64,000 nucleotides of DNA from JBQLZO01 sp052168315 (GTDB taxonomy: Bacteria; Planctomycetota; Phycisphaerae; Phycisphaerales; UBA1924), in NCBI GenBank assembly GCA_052168315.1, contig JBQLZO010000042.1, positions 1-64,000 of the forward strand, given 5' to 3'. The translations under genes and the position numbers were made by a program. Of this stretch, positions 15,687 through 26,745 are shown piece after piece. The notes below the pieces were generated by a model. The model ran no database searches, had not been told where the DNA came from, and was given only the letters and a program-made list of their open reading frames with translations. Position 1 is the stretch's first letter. Every line of letters begins with the position of its first letter.

Positions 15687-17028
15687 ATTCGGAGCCGGCG
15701 TTGGTGATCAGTTCGAGGAAGCGTCTTTCGGCATCGGCGTAGTCGTTGAAGGCCTGTTCGAGGTGGGTGGTGAGCTGTTCGATGAGCTGCCGGTCGGCGG
15801 GGCGGGCGCCGCGGCGTTCGGCGGCTGCGGTGATGGCGTCGAGGGCTTCGGAGGCGGCGCGGAGGTCCGAGACAGCGCCGGCGTAGGAGCGCGCGGTGTC
15901 GTAGAGCATCTCGTAGGCGGTCTCGCGCTGGTCGGGGCGGTAGAGGAGCCGCCAGGGGGAGCGGCGGACTTCGATGAGGGTGTCGCGGAGTTGGTCGGCC
16001 GAGAGGCGGAGGTTGGCGACGGTGGCGCGGACCTGGGGCGTCTGCTCGACGATGAGCGTGTCGACGCGGTCGAGGGCGGAGTTGGCGGTGCGGACGGCGT
16101 TGTCGGCGTTTTCGATGGTCTGGTGGACGAGGTCGTGGGTTTCGTTGCGGAAGCGCTCGGCGATGGCCGCGGCGTCTTCGGTGGCGCATTGGATGTTGTT
16201 GATGGTGGAGTCGATTTGTGGGCGGTTGGTTCGGAGCAGCTCCCGGACATCGTCGATGAGATCCCGCCCTTTCTGGGCGAGTTCTTCGATCTGCTCGCGG
16301 GTGCCGTTGGATGCGTTGGTGGCGGCGGCGAGGAATTCGTCGAACTTGGTCTTGTAGGTGGGGTAATCGTCGGTGAGGGCCTTGACGAGGCTGTCGCTGT
16401 TGGTGAGGACGGAATCGATCTTGGGCGACCAGTGGGTGTTGAGCCGTTCGGAGGTGGTGGCGAAGTTTGTGGTGATGGTGTTGGTGTTGGCGAAGATCTG
16501 TTTGAAGTCGCGGCCGCTCTCTTGATCGAGGGCCTGGAGGAACTCGTTGATGCCTTCGATGGTTTCGGGCTCGATACCTGCTTGGGCGAGGAGGCCGCCG
16601 GCGAGTTCGCCGTCGAGCTTGTGGTCGGTCGCGGCAACCGGCATGTCCGGGGAGCCCGGGTTGGCGAAGTTGATGGTGGACTTTCCGCCGAGGAGGGGCT
16701 GGATGAGCGTTGCGACGGCGTCCTGCCTGAGGGTGTAGCGGCGGTTGACCTGGATGGCCACCAGGATGCTGTCCGGGTTTCCTGAGGTGTCGGTGTTGAA
16801 TCGGATATTGGAGACGCCTCCGACGCGGACGCCGCCGATCTGGACATCGGAGCCTCTTTCGAGGCTTGGGACGCCCTTGTCGAGGTCGAACTTCACGGTG
16901 TATGAGCGGGAGTTGAGGGTTTCGAGCCCGCCGGAGATGGCGATGACGATGGCCACGCCCGCGACGATGCAGAGCAGGACGAGGAACCCGGCGATGAAGG
17001 AATCGGATGCTCTTCTGCGCTTTGCCAT
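15685..17028 (-). CDS. mlaD: MCE-domain lipid-transport protein (MlaD-like)
   Basis: A 447-aa protein with one N-terminal membrane anchor (FIAGFLVLLCIVAGVAIVIA, about 11-30) and an MCE domain (about 40-120: YTVKFDLDKGVPSLERGSDV, then IGGVRVGGVSNIRF). A long, mostly helical C-terminal region (about 150-440) follows, with coiled-coil character. MCE proteins form hexameric rings that carry lipids between membranes with an MlaE-type permease and MlaF ATPase. The helical extension is much longer than in E. coli MlaD and recalls the tunnel-forming helices of other MCE proteins. mlaF is 177 nt upstream on the same strand; the only mlaE in view is at 582-1475. Confidence 0.9.
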   Translation of the reverse strand: MAKRRRASDSFIAGFLVLLCIVAGVAIVIAISGGLETLNSRSYTVKFDLDKGVPSLERGSDVQIGGVRVGGVSNIRFNTDTSGNPDSILVAIQVNRRYTLRQDAVATLIQPLLGGKSTINFANPGSPDMPVAATDHKLDGELAGGLLAQAGIEPETIEGINEFLQALDQESGRDFKQIFANTNTITTNFATTSERLNTHWSPKIDSVLTNSDSLVKALTDDYPTYKTKFDEFLAAATNASNGTREQIEELAQKGRDLIDDVRELLRTNRPQIDSTINNIQCATEDAAAIAERFRNETHDLVHQTIENADNAVRTANSALDRVDTLIVEQTPQVRATVANLRLSADQLRDTLIEVRRSPWRLLYRPDQRETAYEMLYDTARSYAGAVSDLRAASEALDAITAAAERRGARPADRQLIEQLTTHLEQAFNDYADAERRFLELITNAGSE

Positions 17029-17205
17029 GGTGGGCGGCCCCTGGTTCTGACGCGTGTGGTCTGTGGATGCGCGGTGGTGGCATCCTGCGACGCTGGGTTT
17101 GGCAGACAGGGTATCGACGGGGTGGTGTGGTGCGCGTGAACCGGGGGTGCGGGGTGCGCCGGGATGGGGTGGTTGCGGCTCGGGTGGCGGCGGGCGGGGC
17201 GTGGA

Positions 17206-18219
17206 TCAGGGGCCTTCGGGGGCGAGGATCTTGGGGCCCATCGTGCCGGACCGGGTTGGGACGACGGAGGGGATGGCCTCGCGCGGGGGGGCGATGTCGT
17301 GGCCGAGCAGGTCGTCTGCGTAGTTGGTGGAGGCCTTGCGTTCGGTGAGCGGGCCTTCGGCATCGCCTCTGAGGAACTGGCGGATGAGTCGATCGGTGTG
17401 GGAGAGGTCGCTGAGCCGGTCGGCGGGGGTGTCGCGGAGCTGCTCGTATTCCTGCCTGGTGGCGACCTTGATCATGCGTCCCTTGTCGAGCATGGCCATG
17501 CGGTCGGCGATGGTGAAGGCCGAGTCCATCTCGTGGGTGACGACGACGGAGGCGACGCCGAGCTTCTTGGTGAGGTTGAGCATGAGCTGGTCGATCTCGG
17601 CGGATGTGACGGGATCGAGGCCGGCGGAGGGTTCGTCGTAGAAGAGGACCTGCGGGTCGAGCGCGAGCGCGCGGGCGAGGCCGGCGCGTTTTTTCATTCC
17701 GCCGGAGATCTGTCCGGGGAACTTATCGGCGTGCTCTCGGAGCCCGACCTGTTCGAGCTTGATCTTGACCTGGATGGCGATGATGTTGGGTTCGAGGTCG
17801 GTGTGCTCGGCGATGGGGAGGGCGACATTCTCTCCGATGGTCATGGAATTAAAGAGGGCGCCGGACTGGAAGAGGATTCCGAATTTCTTTCGGACGGCGT
17901 TGAGTCGGTTGTCGTCGAGTTCGCAGAGGTTCTGGTTGAACATCCAGACCTGGCCGTCGTTGGGCTCGATGGATCCGATGATGACGCGGAGGAGGGTTGA
18001 CTTGCCGGAACCGGAGCCGCCCATGATGACCATGGTCTCGCCGGGGTAGATGTCGAGGTTGATGGACTCGAGGACGGTCTGGGTTCCGAAGACCTTCTTG
18101 ATGTTGCGGAGGCTGATGACGGGCGGGCGTCCGATGGTGTCCGGATCGACGCCCTGGGAGGTGAGAGGTTTGGGAGGCTCCGGAGGCTGGGAGCTGGGGT
18201 GGTGGGGGCGTGGGGACAT
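17206..18219 (-). CDS. mlaF: MlaF-type ABC transporter ATP-binding protein
   Basis: A 337-aa ATPase. Walker A is GGSGSGKST, the Q-loop region FGILFQSGALFNSMTI is typical of MlaF, and the signature is ISGGMKKRAGLARAL. Walker B VLFYDEPSAGLDP and the H-loop VVVTHEMDSAF complete the site. MlaF powers MCE lipid transport with MlaE and MlaD. Beyond residue 270 an extra C-terminal tail of about 65 residues (GPLTERKASTNYADDLLG) recalls the MlaF extension that contacts the neighbouring subunit or MlaB. The ATG at 18219 has a GGAG upstream and is preferred over an in-frame ATG at 18375. mlaD follows. Confidence 0.93.
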   Translation of the reverse strand: MSPRPHHPSSQPPEPPKPLTSQGVDPDTIGRPPVISLRNIKKVFGTQTVLESINLDIYPGETMVIMGGSGSGKSTLLRVIIGSIEPNDGQVWMFNQNLCELDDNRLNAVRKKFGILFQSGALFNSMTIGENVALPIAEHTDLEPNIIAIQVKIKLEQVGLREHADKFPGQISGGMKKRAGLARALALDPQVLFYDEPSAGLDPVTSAEIDQLMLNLTKKLGVASVVVTHEMDSAFTIADRMAMLDKGRMIKVATRQEYEQLRDTPADRLSDLSHTDRLIRQFLRGDAEGPLTERKASTNYADDLLGHDIAPPREAIPSVVPTRSGTMGPKILAPEGP

Positions 18220-18358
18220 GGCGGGGCTCCGGAGGGGCCGGGGGTCCGGGGGGGCCGGGAAAGGTCCGGGGGGCCGGCGGTGCCGGGCATGGTACGGGAC
18301 CGTTGGGAAGGGATCGCCGCGGGTTGAGATCGGCTGATGGGCGGTTCTAGAGTCGCGC

Positions 18359-18562
18359 GTGGAGCCGGGACGCATTGCAAGGACTGTGATCGGGGGGCTG
18401 TTCGTGGGCGGCGGGGTATGGGCCGGGTGGTGGTTCTTCTGCGTCTTTGGTTCCCGCGTGTCTTCTCCGGGGGGGCTTCTGACGGGCGGATTGATGGTCC
18501 TGCTGCCCGTTGTGGGGATTCTGGCCGCTCTTGGGAAGGGCGAGGAGCGCGGGGATCGGTGA
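18359..18562 (+). CDS. Small two-helix membrane protein, unrecognised
   Basis: A 67-aa hydrophobic reading frame from a GTG at 18359. It has two likely membrane helices (TVIGGLFVGGGVWAGWWFFC and GGLLTGGLMVLLPVVGILAAL) with short charged ends. I do not recognise a family. It is divergent from mlaF. Hydrophobic composition with two well-formed segments argues for a real gene. Against it stand the non-ATG start, the lack of a clear Shine-Dalgarno and the other open frames in this GC-rich DNA. Confidence 0.4.
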   Translation: MEPGRIARTVIGGLFVGGGVWAGWWFFCVFGSRVSSPGGLLTGGLMVLLPVVGILAALGKGEERGDR

Positions 18563-18895
18563 GGTCTTTTCAGGGGCGCTGCGAACGGCGCGGGGGATGG
18601 GGTGCGGCGCGCCGGGGGTGTGGAGCGGTCCGGGGAGCGGTCTTGGGGCTTCTTCGGGAGGCGGTGGGGTTGGCCGCGGATCGCCCGGATTCTCGGTGTT
18701 TGTCGGGCGTGATGGGTGGTCCGGACCGATGGTGTTTCTAGGATCGATGGCCCGCGTGGCTGCGCGCGCGTTTGCGCGTGGCTTGTCGGGGCAGATCGTG
18801 TTCGCGTTTGCCCGTGCGGGGCTCTGCGCCCCGGTCGGGTGTCGTCATATCGGTCGGTGGCTGCGTGCCCGGCCGGGACTCAGGTGGGCTGAACG
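18563..18895. other. Upstream region of sucA, no gene seen
   Basis: This 333-nt stretch is open in several frames, but the translations are Gly/Arg/Ser-rich and resemble no protein. It presumably carries the sucA promoter; I could not pick out convincing -35/-10 boxes. Confidence 0.4.
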
Positions 18896-21994
<3,099 letters not shown>

Positions 21995-22255
21995 GCGGAC
22001 GGGTGTGGGGAGCGTCGAACAGGAATGGGCGGAGGCGGGCGATAGACTGTGTGCCGGGCGCGACGCGAGGGCGTGCGTCCGGAGTTCCGAGTACCGATGG
22101 AGCCGTTTCGCGCGCGGTCGATGGACGATGCGGCGGATCGGCGAGCGGTTCGGGAGGGCGTTCCGGCGGTTCGGTTCGAGTCGAGTCGAACGGGCGGCCG
22201 GGCGGCGCCTGCGATCTTCCGCTTCCATGAGACCCCAGGGCAACAGGATCCGCGC

Positions 22256-23671
22256 ATGGCCACCGACATCAAGATTCCATCTCTGGGCGAGTCGATCTCC
22301 GAGGCCGTGATCTCTTCCTGGTTGAAGAGCGATGGCGCGTATGTCGAGCGTGATGAGGAGATCGTCGAGCTCGAGACGGACAAGGTGACGATGCCGCTGC
22401 CCGCGCCCGCGGCGGGGGTGATGAAGATCGCTGTGAAGGAGGGGGACACGGTGGGGATCGGCGATGTGATCGGTTCGATCGACGAGAGCGCTTCGAAGGG
22501 TGATGGCAAGAAGCAGGAGGGCGCGCGCGAGGAGGCCAAGGCCGGCGCGGGCGCCGGGTCGGGTGCCGGGTCTGCTTCGGGCTCGAAGGGAGGCGAGGCG
22601 GGTGCGTCGGAATCGGAGTCGAAGCCGGCGAAGAAGCAGGATGATGGCGGGTCGAGCGGAAGCGGCGGGAGCGCGAAGGGGTCGGGGTCGGGGTCGGGGT
22701 CATCGGATGGCGTCGGTGGTGAGGAGAACGGTGCGGTGTTCTCGACGCCGGTGGCGCGTCGTCTGGCCGAGGAGCACGGCGTGCGGCTGTCGGCGATCCA
22801 CGGGACGGGGCCGGGCGGTCGGATCCGCGAGCACGATGTGCTGGCGTACCTGCAGTCTCACGAGGGCGGTGAGGGGGATGGCGGGGCTTCGGGAGGATCG
22901 TCGGGCGCCGGCGGCGGGACGGGCGGCGGCGGTCGTGGTGTTTCGCGCGGGAAGCGGGTGGAGAAGATGTCGCCGCTGCGGCAGCGGATCGCGGTGCGTC
23001 TGGTGGAGGCGCAGCACACGGCGGCGATGCTGACGACCTTCAACGAGTGCGACATGACGAATGTGATGTCGCTGCGGAGCCAGCACAAGGAGGCGTTCGA
23101 GAAGCGTCACGGGGTGAAGCTGGGGTTCATGTCGTTCTTCGTGAAGGCCGCGGTCTCGGCGCTGCGGACGGTGCCTTCGGTGAACGCGTCCATCGTGGAC
23201 ACGGAGACGGGGCCGGGCGTGGAGCATCACGACTACTGCGACATCGCGGTGGCGGTGGGGACGCCGAAGGGGCTGGTGGTTCCGGTGCTGCGGAACGCGG
23301 AGTCGCTCGATTTCGCGGGGATCGAGAGCGGGATCGGCGAGCTGGCGAAGAAGGCGCGGGATGGGAAGCTGACGCTCGAGGACATGCAGGGCGGGACCTT
23401 CACGATCTCGAACGGTGGGGTGTACGGCTCGATGCTCTCGACGCCGATCCTGAATCCGCCGCAGTCGGGGATCCTCGGGATGCACAACATCATCCGGCGT
23501 CCGGTCGAGCGCCCGGACAAGCCGGGGTCGGGCGAGGTGGTGGTGCGTCCGATGATGTACCTCGCGCTGTCGTACGACCATCGCATCGTGGATGGCGAGG
23601 GCGCGGTGACCTTCCTGAAGCACATCAAGGAGTGCATCGAGTCGCCGGAGCGGCTGCTGCTGGGGGTTTGA
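22256..23671 (+). CDS. sucB: Dihydrolipoamide succinyltransferase (2-OGDH E2)
   Basis: The E2 core of 2-oxoglutarate dehydrogenase, 471 aa. A lipoyl domain (about 1-76) has the lipoylation site ETDKVTMPLPAP, with Lys at about 43. After a Gly/Ser/Lys-rich linker comes the E3/E1-binding domain (FSTPVARRLAEEHGVRLSAI, then GTGPGGRI). The catalytic domain ends with SYDHRIVDGEGAVTFLKHIK, containing the active-site His and Asp. The LRNAESLDFAGIE segment supports the succinyltransferase subtype, as does the sucA neighbour. The ATG at 22256 is the natural start of the lipoyl domain, with AGGA about 8 nt upstream. The linker is unusually long and glycine-rich. Confidence 0.95.
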   Translation: MATDIKIPSLGESISEAVISSWLKSDGAYVERDEEIVELETDKVTMPLPAPAAGVMKIAVKEGDTVGIGDVIGSIDESASKGDGKKQEGAREEAKAGAGAGSGAGSASGSKGGEAGASESESKPAKKQDDGGSSGSGGSAKGSGSGSGSSDGVGGEENGAVFSTPVARRLAEEHGVRLSAIHGTGPGGRIREHDVLAYLQSHEGGEGDGGASGGSSGAGGGTGGGGRGVSRGKRVEKMSPLRQRIAVRLVEAQHTAAMLTTFNECDMTNVMSLRSQHKEAFEKRHGVKLGFMSFFVKAAVSALRTVPSVNASIVDTETGPGVEHHDYCDIAVAVGTPKGLVVPVLRNAESLDFAGIESGIGELAKKARDGKLTLEDMQGGTFTISNGGVYGSMLSTPILNPPQSGILGMHNIIRRPVERPDKPGSGEVVVRPMMYLALSYDHRIVDGEGAVTFLKHIKECIESPERLLLGV

Positions 23672-23778
23672 GGTTGGTCGCCATTGCGATCGGCCGGGGC
23701 CGGCTCAGCGATGAAGATTCGACCTGCGCGGCTGTATGGCGCGCGAGCGTGCGTGATGCGCTTGGAGAGTGGCGGGTG

Positions 23779-24108
23779 CTATGGGGGCAGTGAGGTGTGG
23801 TCCGTGTCGTGCCGGGTGTCGCTCGGTGGCGTGCCTTTGGTTGTGTCGCCGGGGCGCGCATCGGTTGTCGGCGGATCCTTGGATCGATGGGCGCGATGAG
23901 TGTGTGGTAGGGAAATCTCGAGTGATGATGTCGCGCCGAGGTGGGAGGCGACCTGGGCGATGAACGCGGCGAGGAAGCCGACCACGGCGATCACGAACGC
24001 GATGCGGCAAGCGGTGCCTCCGGGGCCGGGGGCGTGTGGGATTCCGAATGCCATGTAGCCGGTTGAGGCCGCGAAGATGAGGAGGATTGGCGCTGCCAAG
24101 CGTTTCAT
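23779..24108 (-). CDS. Small membrane protein, unrecognised
   Basis: A 109-aa protein with two hydrophobic segments (LAAPILLIFAASTGYMAFGI and IAFVIAVVGFLAAFIAQVA) and a polar, Thr/His/Asp-rich C-terminal tail that probably faces the cytoplasm. I do not recognise a family. The ATG at 24108 puts the first helix at the N-terminus; an upstream ATG at 24168 would overlap the histidine kinase stop. It lies just downstream of the kinase on the same strand and could belong to that transcript. Confidence 0.5.
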   Translation of the reverse strand: MKRLAAPILLIFAASTGYMAFGIPHAPGPGGTACRIAFVIAVVGFLAAFIAQVASHLGATSSLEISLPHTHRAHRSKDPPTTDARPGDTTKGTPPSDTRHDTDHTSLPP

Positions 24109-24164
24109 CGCTGAATGGTTGATCCTGGGGCTGAAGTGGGGCTGAAGGATTGATGAAGGATGGT

Positions 24165-25748
24165 TCATCCATGGTCGCCGCTTTCGGTCAACGCGGGATC
24201 GGGCGATCTATCGGTCTGACCGGTGCGGCTGCTCCGGGGGAGCGTGAGGGTGAACCGGCAGCCGGATTCGAGGTTCTCCGGCGTGATGGTTCCATCGTGG
24301 ATCTCCGCGATTCCCTGGGCGATCTGGAGCCCGAGCCCGGTGCCCCGCCCGCGGCGGCGTTCCTGGTCGCCCTGCGTGAACGGCTCGAAGAGGCGATCGA
24401 GGACTTCGGGGGGGATTCCCGGGCCGTGGTCGCGGATGGTGAAGTAGACGGCGTGCTCATCCGCGTGGCAGACGGCTTGGATGGGCTTGTCCTTCGGCGA
24501 GAATCGGATGGCGTTGCGGATGAGGTTGGCGATGGCGGTTTGGAGCAGGTCGGCGTTGCCTGTGACGGTCGGCTGGTCGCGGCTTTCTCGTGGGGCGTCG
24601 TCGTCGTGGGCTGCGTGCGGCTCGTCGTGCGATTCATCGGGGTGGACCGGTCCGGCGAGCGTGATGGTGATGCGGACTGCGTGCTGGCGCGCCATGATGC
24701 GTGTGGCGTGCACGGCTTCCATGAGGATGTCGTTGGCGGAGAGGTTGTGTCGCGGGATGCCCTCATCGGTGGACTGGACCCGGGTGAGAGTGAGGAAGCT
24801 CTCGATCATGTTGCCGAGCCGGTGCATCTCCTCTCCGGCGCTGCGCGCGAAGGCGCGGAGGCGCTGCGTGCCGGGATCCTTGGAGGCCAGGAGGACCTCG
24901 GCCTCGGTGCGGATGACGCTGACGGGCGTCTTGAGTTCGTGCGACACATTGGCGAGGAAGCGGGCCTGGCGCTGGTAGCCCTCGCTGAGGCGGCGCATCG
25001 CGCCTTCGAGTTCGGCGCGGAGGGCTTCGATCTCCGGGGAGTGGTCCTCGAACTTGAGCGGCCGGTCGATGTTCTCGGCGGTCAGCTCGTGGGCGAACGC
25101 GCGGAGTTCATCGAGTGACCTGAGCGCGACGCCGGAGACGACCCAGATGGCGAACACCGTGGCTGCGGCGCCGATGAGCAGGGCCAGCACGAGGGCGTCG
25201 CGGAGCGATCTGATCGGCGTGCCGATGATGTCTCTGTGCACGCCGGCGATGCCGCGTTCGCCCGATGGCAGATCGGCCGAGGCGATGAGCATGCGCCGCC
25301 CGTCGGCGCCGGTGACGGTTGCGTGGGTGAGCGGATCGGGGAGCGTTGCGACCCACGCCCGCCAGTCGGGGTCGGCTTCGGGGTCCGCGTCGGGGGGTTC
25401 GGGGCGGCGCTGGATGGACACATTGCCATCGATCGACTGGACGGCGACGAGCACGCCGCGGGCCCAGCGTCCATCCTCGTGGAGCGCTGACAGGAAAGCG
25501 GGGATGGGGGGGCGGACTGCCTCGTCGGTGGGGCCGGCGGCGGACTCGGCCATGGCGCGCAGGTGGCTCCGGGCGTCGTCGATGGCCCCCTGGCGGGCGA
25601 AGAGCATGATGACGAGCGTGGTGGTGGCGTGGAGGACGAGGAAGACCGCAGCGCCCCAGAGGGTGAACCGGACGCGGACGGGGAGCCAGCCGGCGGCGCG
25701 GCGATGGGCGCCGCGCGGCGCCGGGAATGGAAGGGGTGGCGGTGTCAT
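24165..25748 (-). CDS. Sensor histidine kinase
   Basis: A 527-aa membrane sensor kinase. Transmembrane segments at about 28-50 and 188-210 bracket a periplasmic domain of about 140 residues. A HAMP-like linker (RSLDELRAFAHELTAENIDR) follows. The dimerisation domain H-box is FLANVSHELKTPVSVI, with His at about 270. The ATPase domain has N-box NLIRNAIRFSP, G1 DHGPGIP and G2 GTGLGLQIA. An acidic/His insertion (DESHDEPHAAHDDD) lies in the catalytic domain. The sensed signal is unknown. Its response regulator is the preceding gene, 54 nt upstream on the same strand. Confidence 0.93.
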   Translation of the reverse strand: MTPPPLPFPAPRGAHRRAAGWLPVRVRFTLWGAAVFLVLHATTTLVIMLFARQGAIDDARSHLRAMAESAAGPTDEAVRPPIPAFLSALHEDGRWARGVLVAVQSIDGNVSIQRRPEPPDADPEADPDWRAWVATLPDPLTHATVTGADGRRMLIASADLPSGERGIAGVHRDIIGTPIRSLRDALVLALLIGAAATVFAIWVVSGVALRSLDELRAFAHELTAENIDRPLKFEDHSPEIEALRAELEGAMRRLSEGYQRQARFLANVSHELKTPVSVIRTEAEVLLASKDPGTQRLRAFARSAGEEMHRLGNMIESFLTLTRVQSTDEGIPRHNLSANDILMEAVHATRIMARQHAVRITITLAGPVHPDESHDEPHAAHDDDAPRESRDQPTVTGNADLLQTAIANLIRNAIRFSPKDKPIQAVCHADEHAVYFTIRDHGPGIPPEVLDRLFEPFTQGDQERRRGRGTGLGLQIAQGIAEIHDGTITPENLESGCRFTLTLPRSSRTGQTDRSPDPALTESGDHG

Positions 25749-25802
25749 CGGGAGCGTGGGAGCGGGGCCCGTGCGCGAGGATTGGCGGGGGGTCGGGGGT
25801 GG

Positions 25803-26492
25803 TCAGGTCGCGGCGTGCTCATCGATGAGCCCGAAGCGGTATCCAGCGCCCTTGATGGTGTGGATGAGTTCGCGCTGCTGGAACCGATCGACCTTCTTCC
25901 TCAGCGATGAGATGTACACATCGATGACATTGCTGGAGGGCTCGAAATTCATGTCCCACACGCCTTCGCCGATCTGGGTGCGTGAGAGGACGCGGTTGGG
26001 GTGGCGCATGAGGTATTCGAGGAGCGCGAACTCCTTGTTCGAGAGTTCGTGGGTGGTCTGGCCGCGGGTCATGCGGCGGGTGTAGAGGTCGAGTTCGAGG
26101 TCGTCGCAGCGGAGGGTGCGCGACTCGGAGGCCTCGCCGCGACGGAGGATGGCTCGGACGCGCGCGATGAGTTCCTCGAACTCGAATGGCTTGGTGATGT
26201 AGTCGTCGGCGCCGGCGTCGAGCCCATCGACTTTCTCCTCGATGGCCGAGAGCGCGGTGAGCATGATGATGGGCGTGGCGATCTGGCGTCGCCGGAGGTT
26301 GCGGCACAGGTCGATGCCATCGCGGTCGGGGAGCATGAGGTCGAGGATGATGAGGCTGTACTCGTTGGCGACGGCGAGTTCCTCGCCTGCGAATCCCTCG
26401 TGGGCGACATCGGCGGCGATCGCGTGCTCCTGGAGCCCGCGCTGGATCGCCTCGGCCATCTTCGGATTGTCTTCGATGATGAGCACGCGCAT
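25803..26492 (-). CDS. OmpR/PhoB-family response regulator
   Basis: A 229-aa regulator. The receiver domain (1-120) has the acidic pocket at IIEDN, phospho-Asp in LIILDLMLPDRDG (about 51), and the Thr/Lys signalling residues in IIMLTA and DYITKPF. The C-terminal winged-helix domain (about 130-225) ends EVWD-like, with SNVIDVYISSLRKKVD for DNA recognition. AAAGGAG before the ATG at 26492 fixes the start. It forms a two-component system with the next gene. The divergent PRC-barrel stress cluster, and an inverted repeat in the shared gap, make that cluster a candidate target. Confidence 0.94.
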   Translation of the reverse strand: MRVLIIEDNPKMAEAIQRGLQEHAIAADVAHEGFAGEELAVANEYSLIILDLMLPDRDGIDLCRNLRRRQIATPIIMLTALSAIEEKVDGLDAGADDYITKPFEFEELIARVRAILRRGEASESRTLRCDDLELDLYTRRMTRGQTTHELSNKEFALLEYLMRHPNRVLSRTQIGEGVWDMNFEPSSNVIDVYISSLRKKVDRFQQRELIHTIKGAGYRFGLIDEHAAT

Positions 26493-26582
26493 GGTCGACG
26501 CTCCTTTCGCACCACCCTGGCGGGATGTTAGGACCGGTGGGCGGCGGCGGCATCGCGTGTGTCGATCCCGGGACGCGCAGTA

Positions 26583-26596
26583 TGAATGGCGATTCA
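26583..26596. promoter_or_regulatory. Inverted repeat in the regulator/PRC-barrel gap
   Basis: TGAAT-GGCG-ATTCA is a perfect 5-bp inverted repeat with a 4-nt centre, about 90 nt upstream of the response regulator start and 150 nt upstream of the PRC-barrel gene. It is AT-rich compared with its surroundings. A possible operator for the adjacent regulator. Confidence 0.35.
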
Positions 26597-26745
26597 TTCC
26601 GAGGTCATCGGCGTCTCAGGGCAGGGGGCAATGGTTGAAGAGTCGGCTGGCGCATGGAGCGCGATCCGGCGGGGCTCGTGCGAGGTCCATGACCACGCCG
26701 AGCCGAACGACTCTACGACTCGCAGCACAGGAAGGGAGCGTCTCT

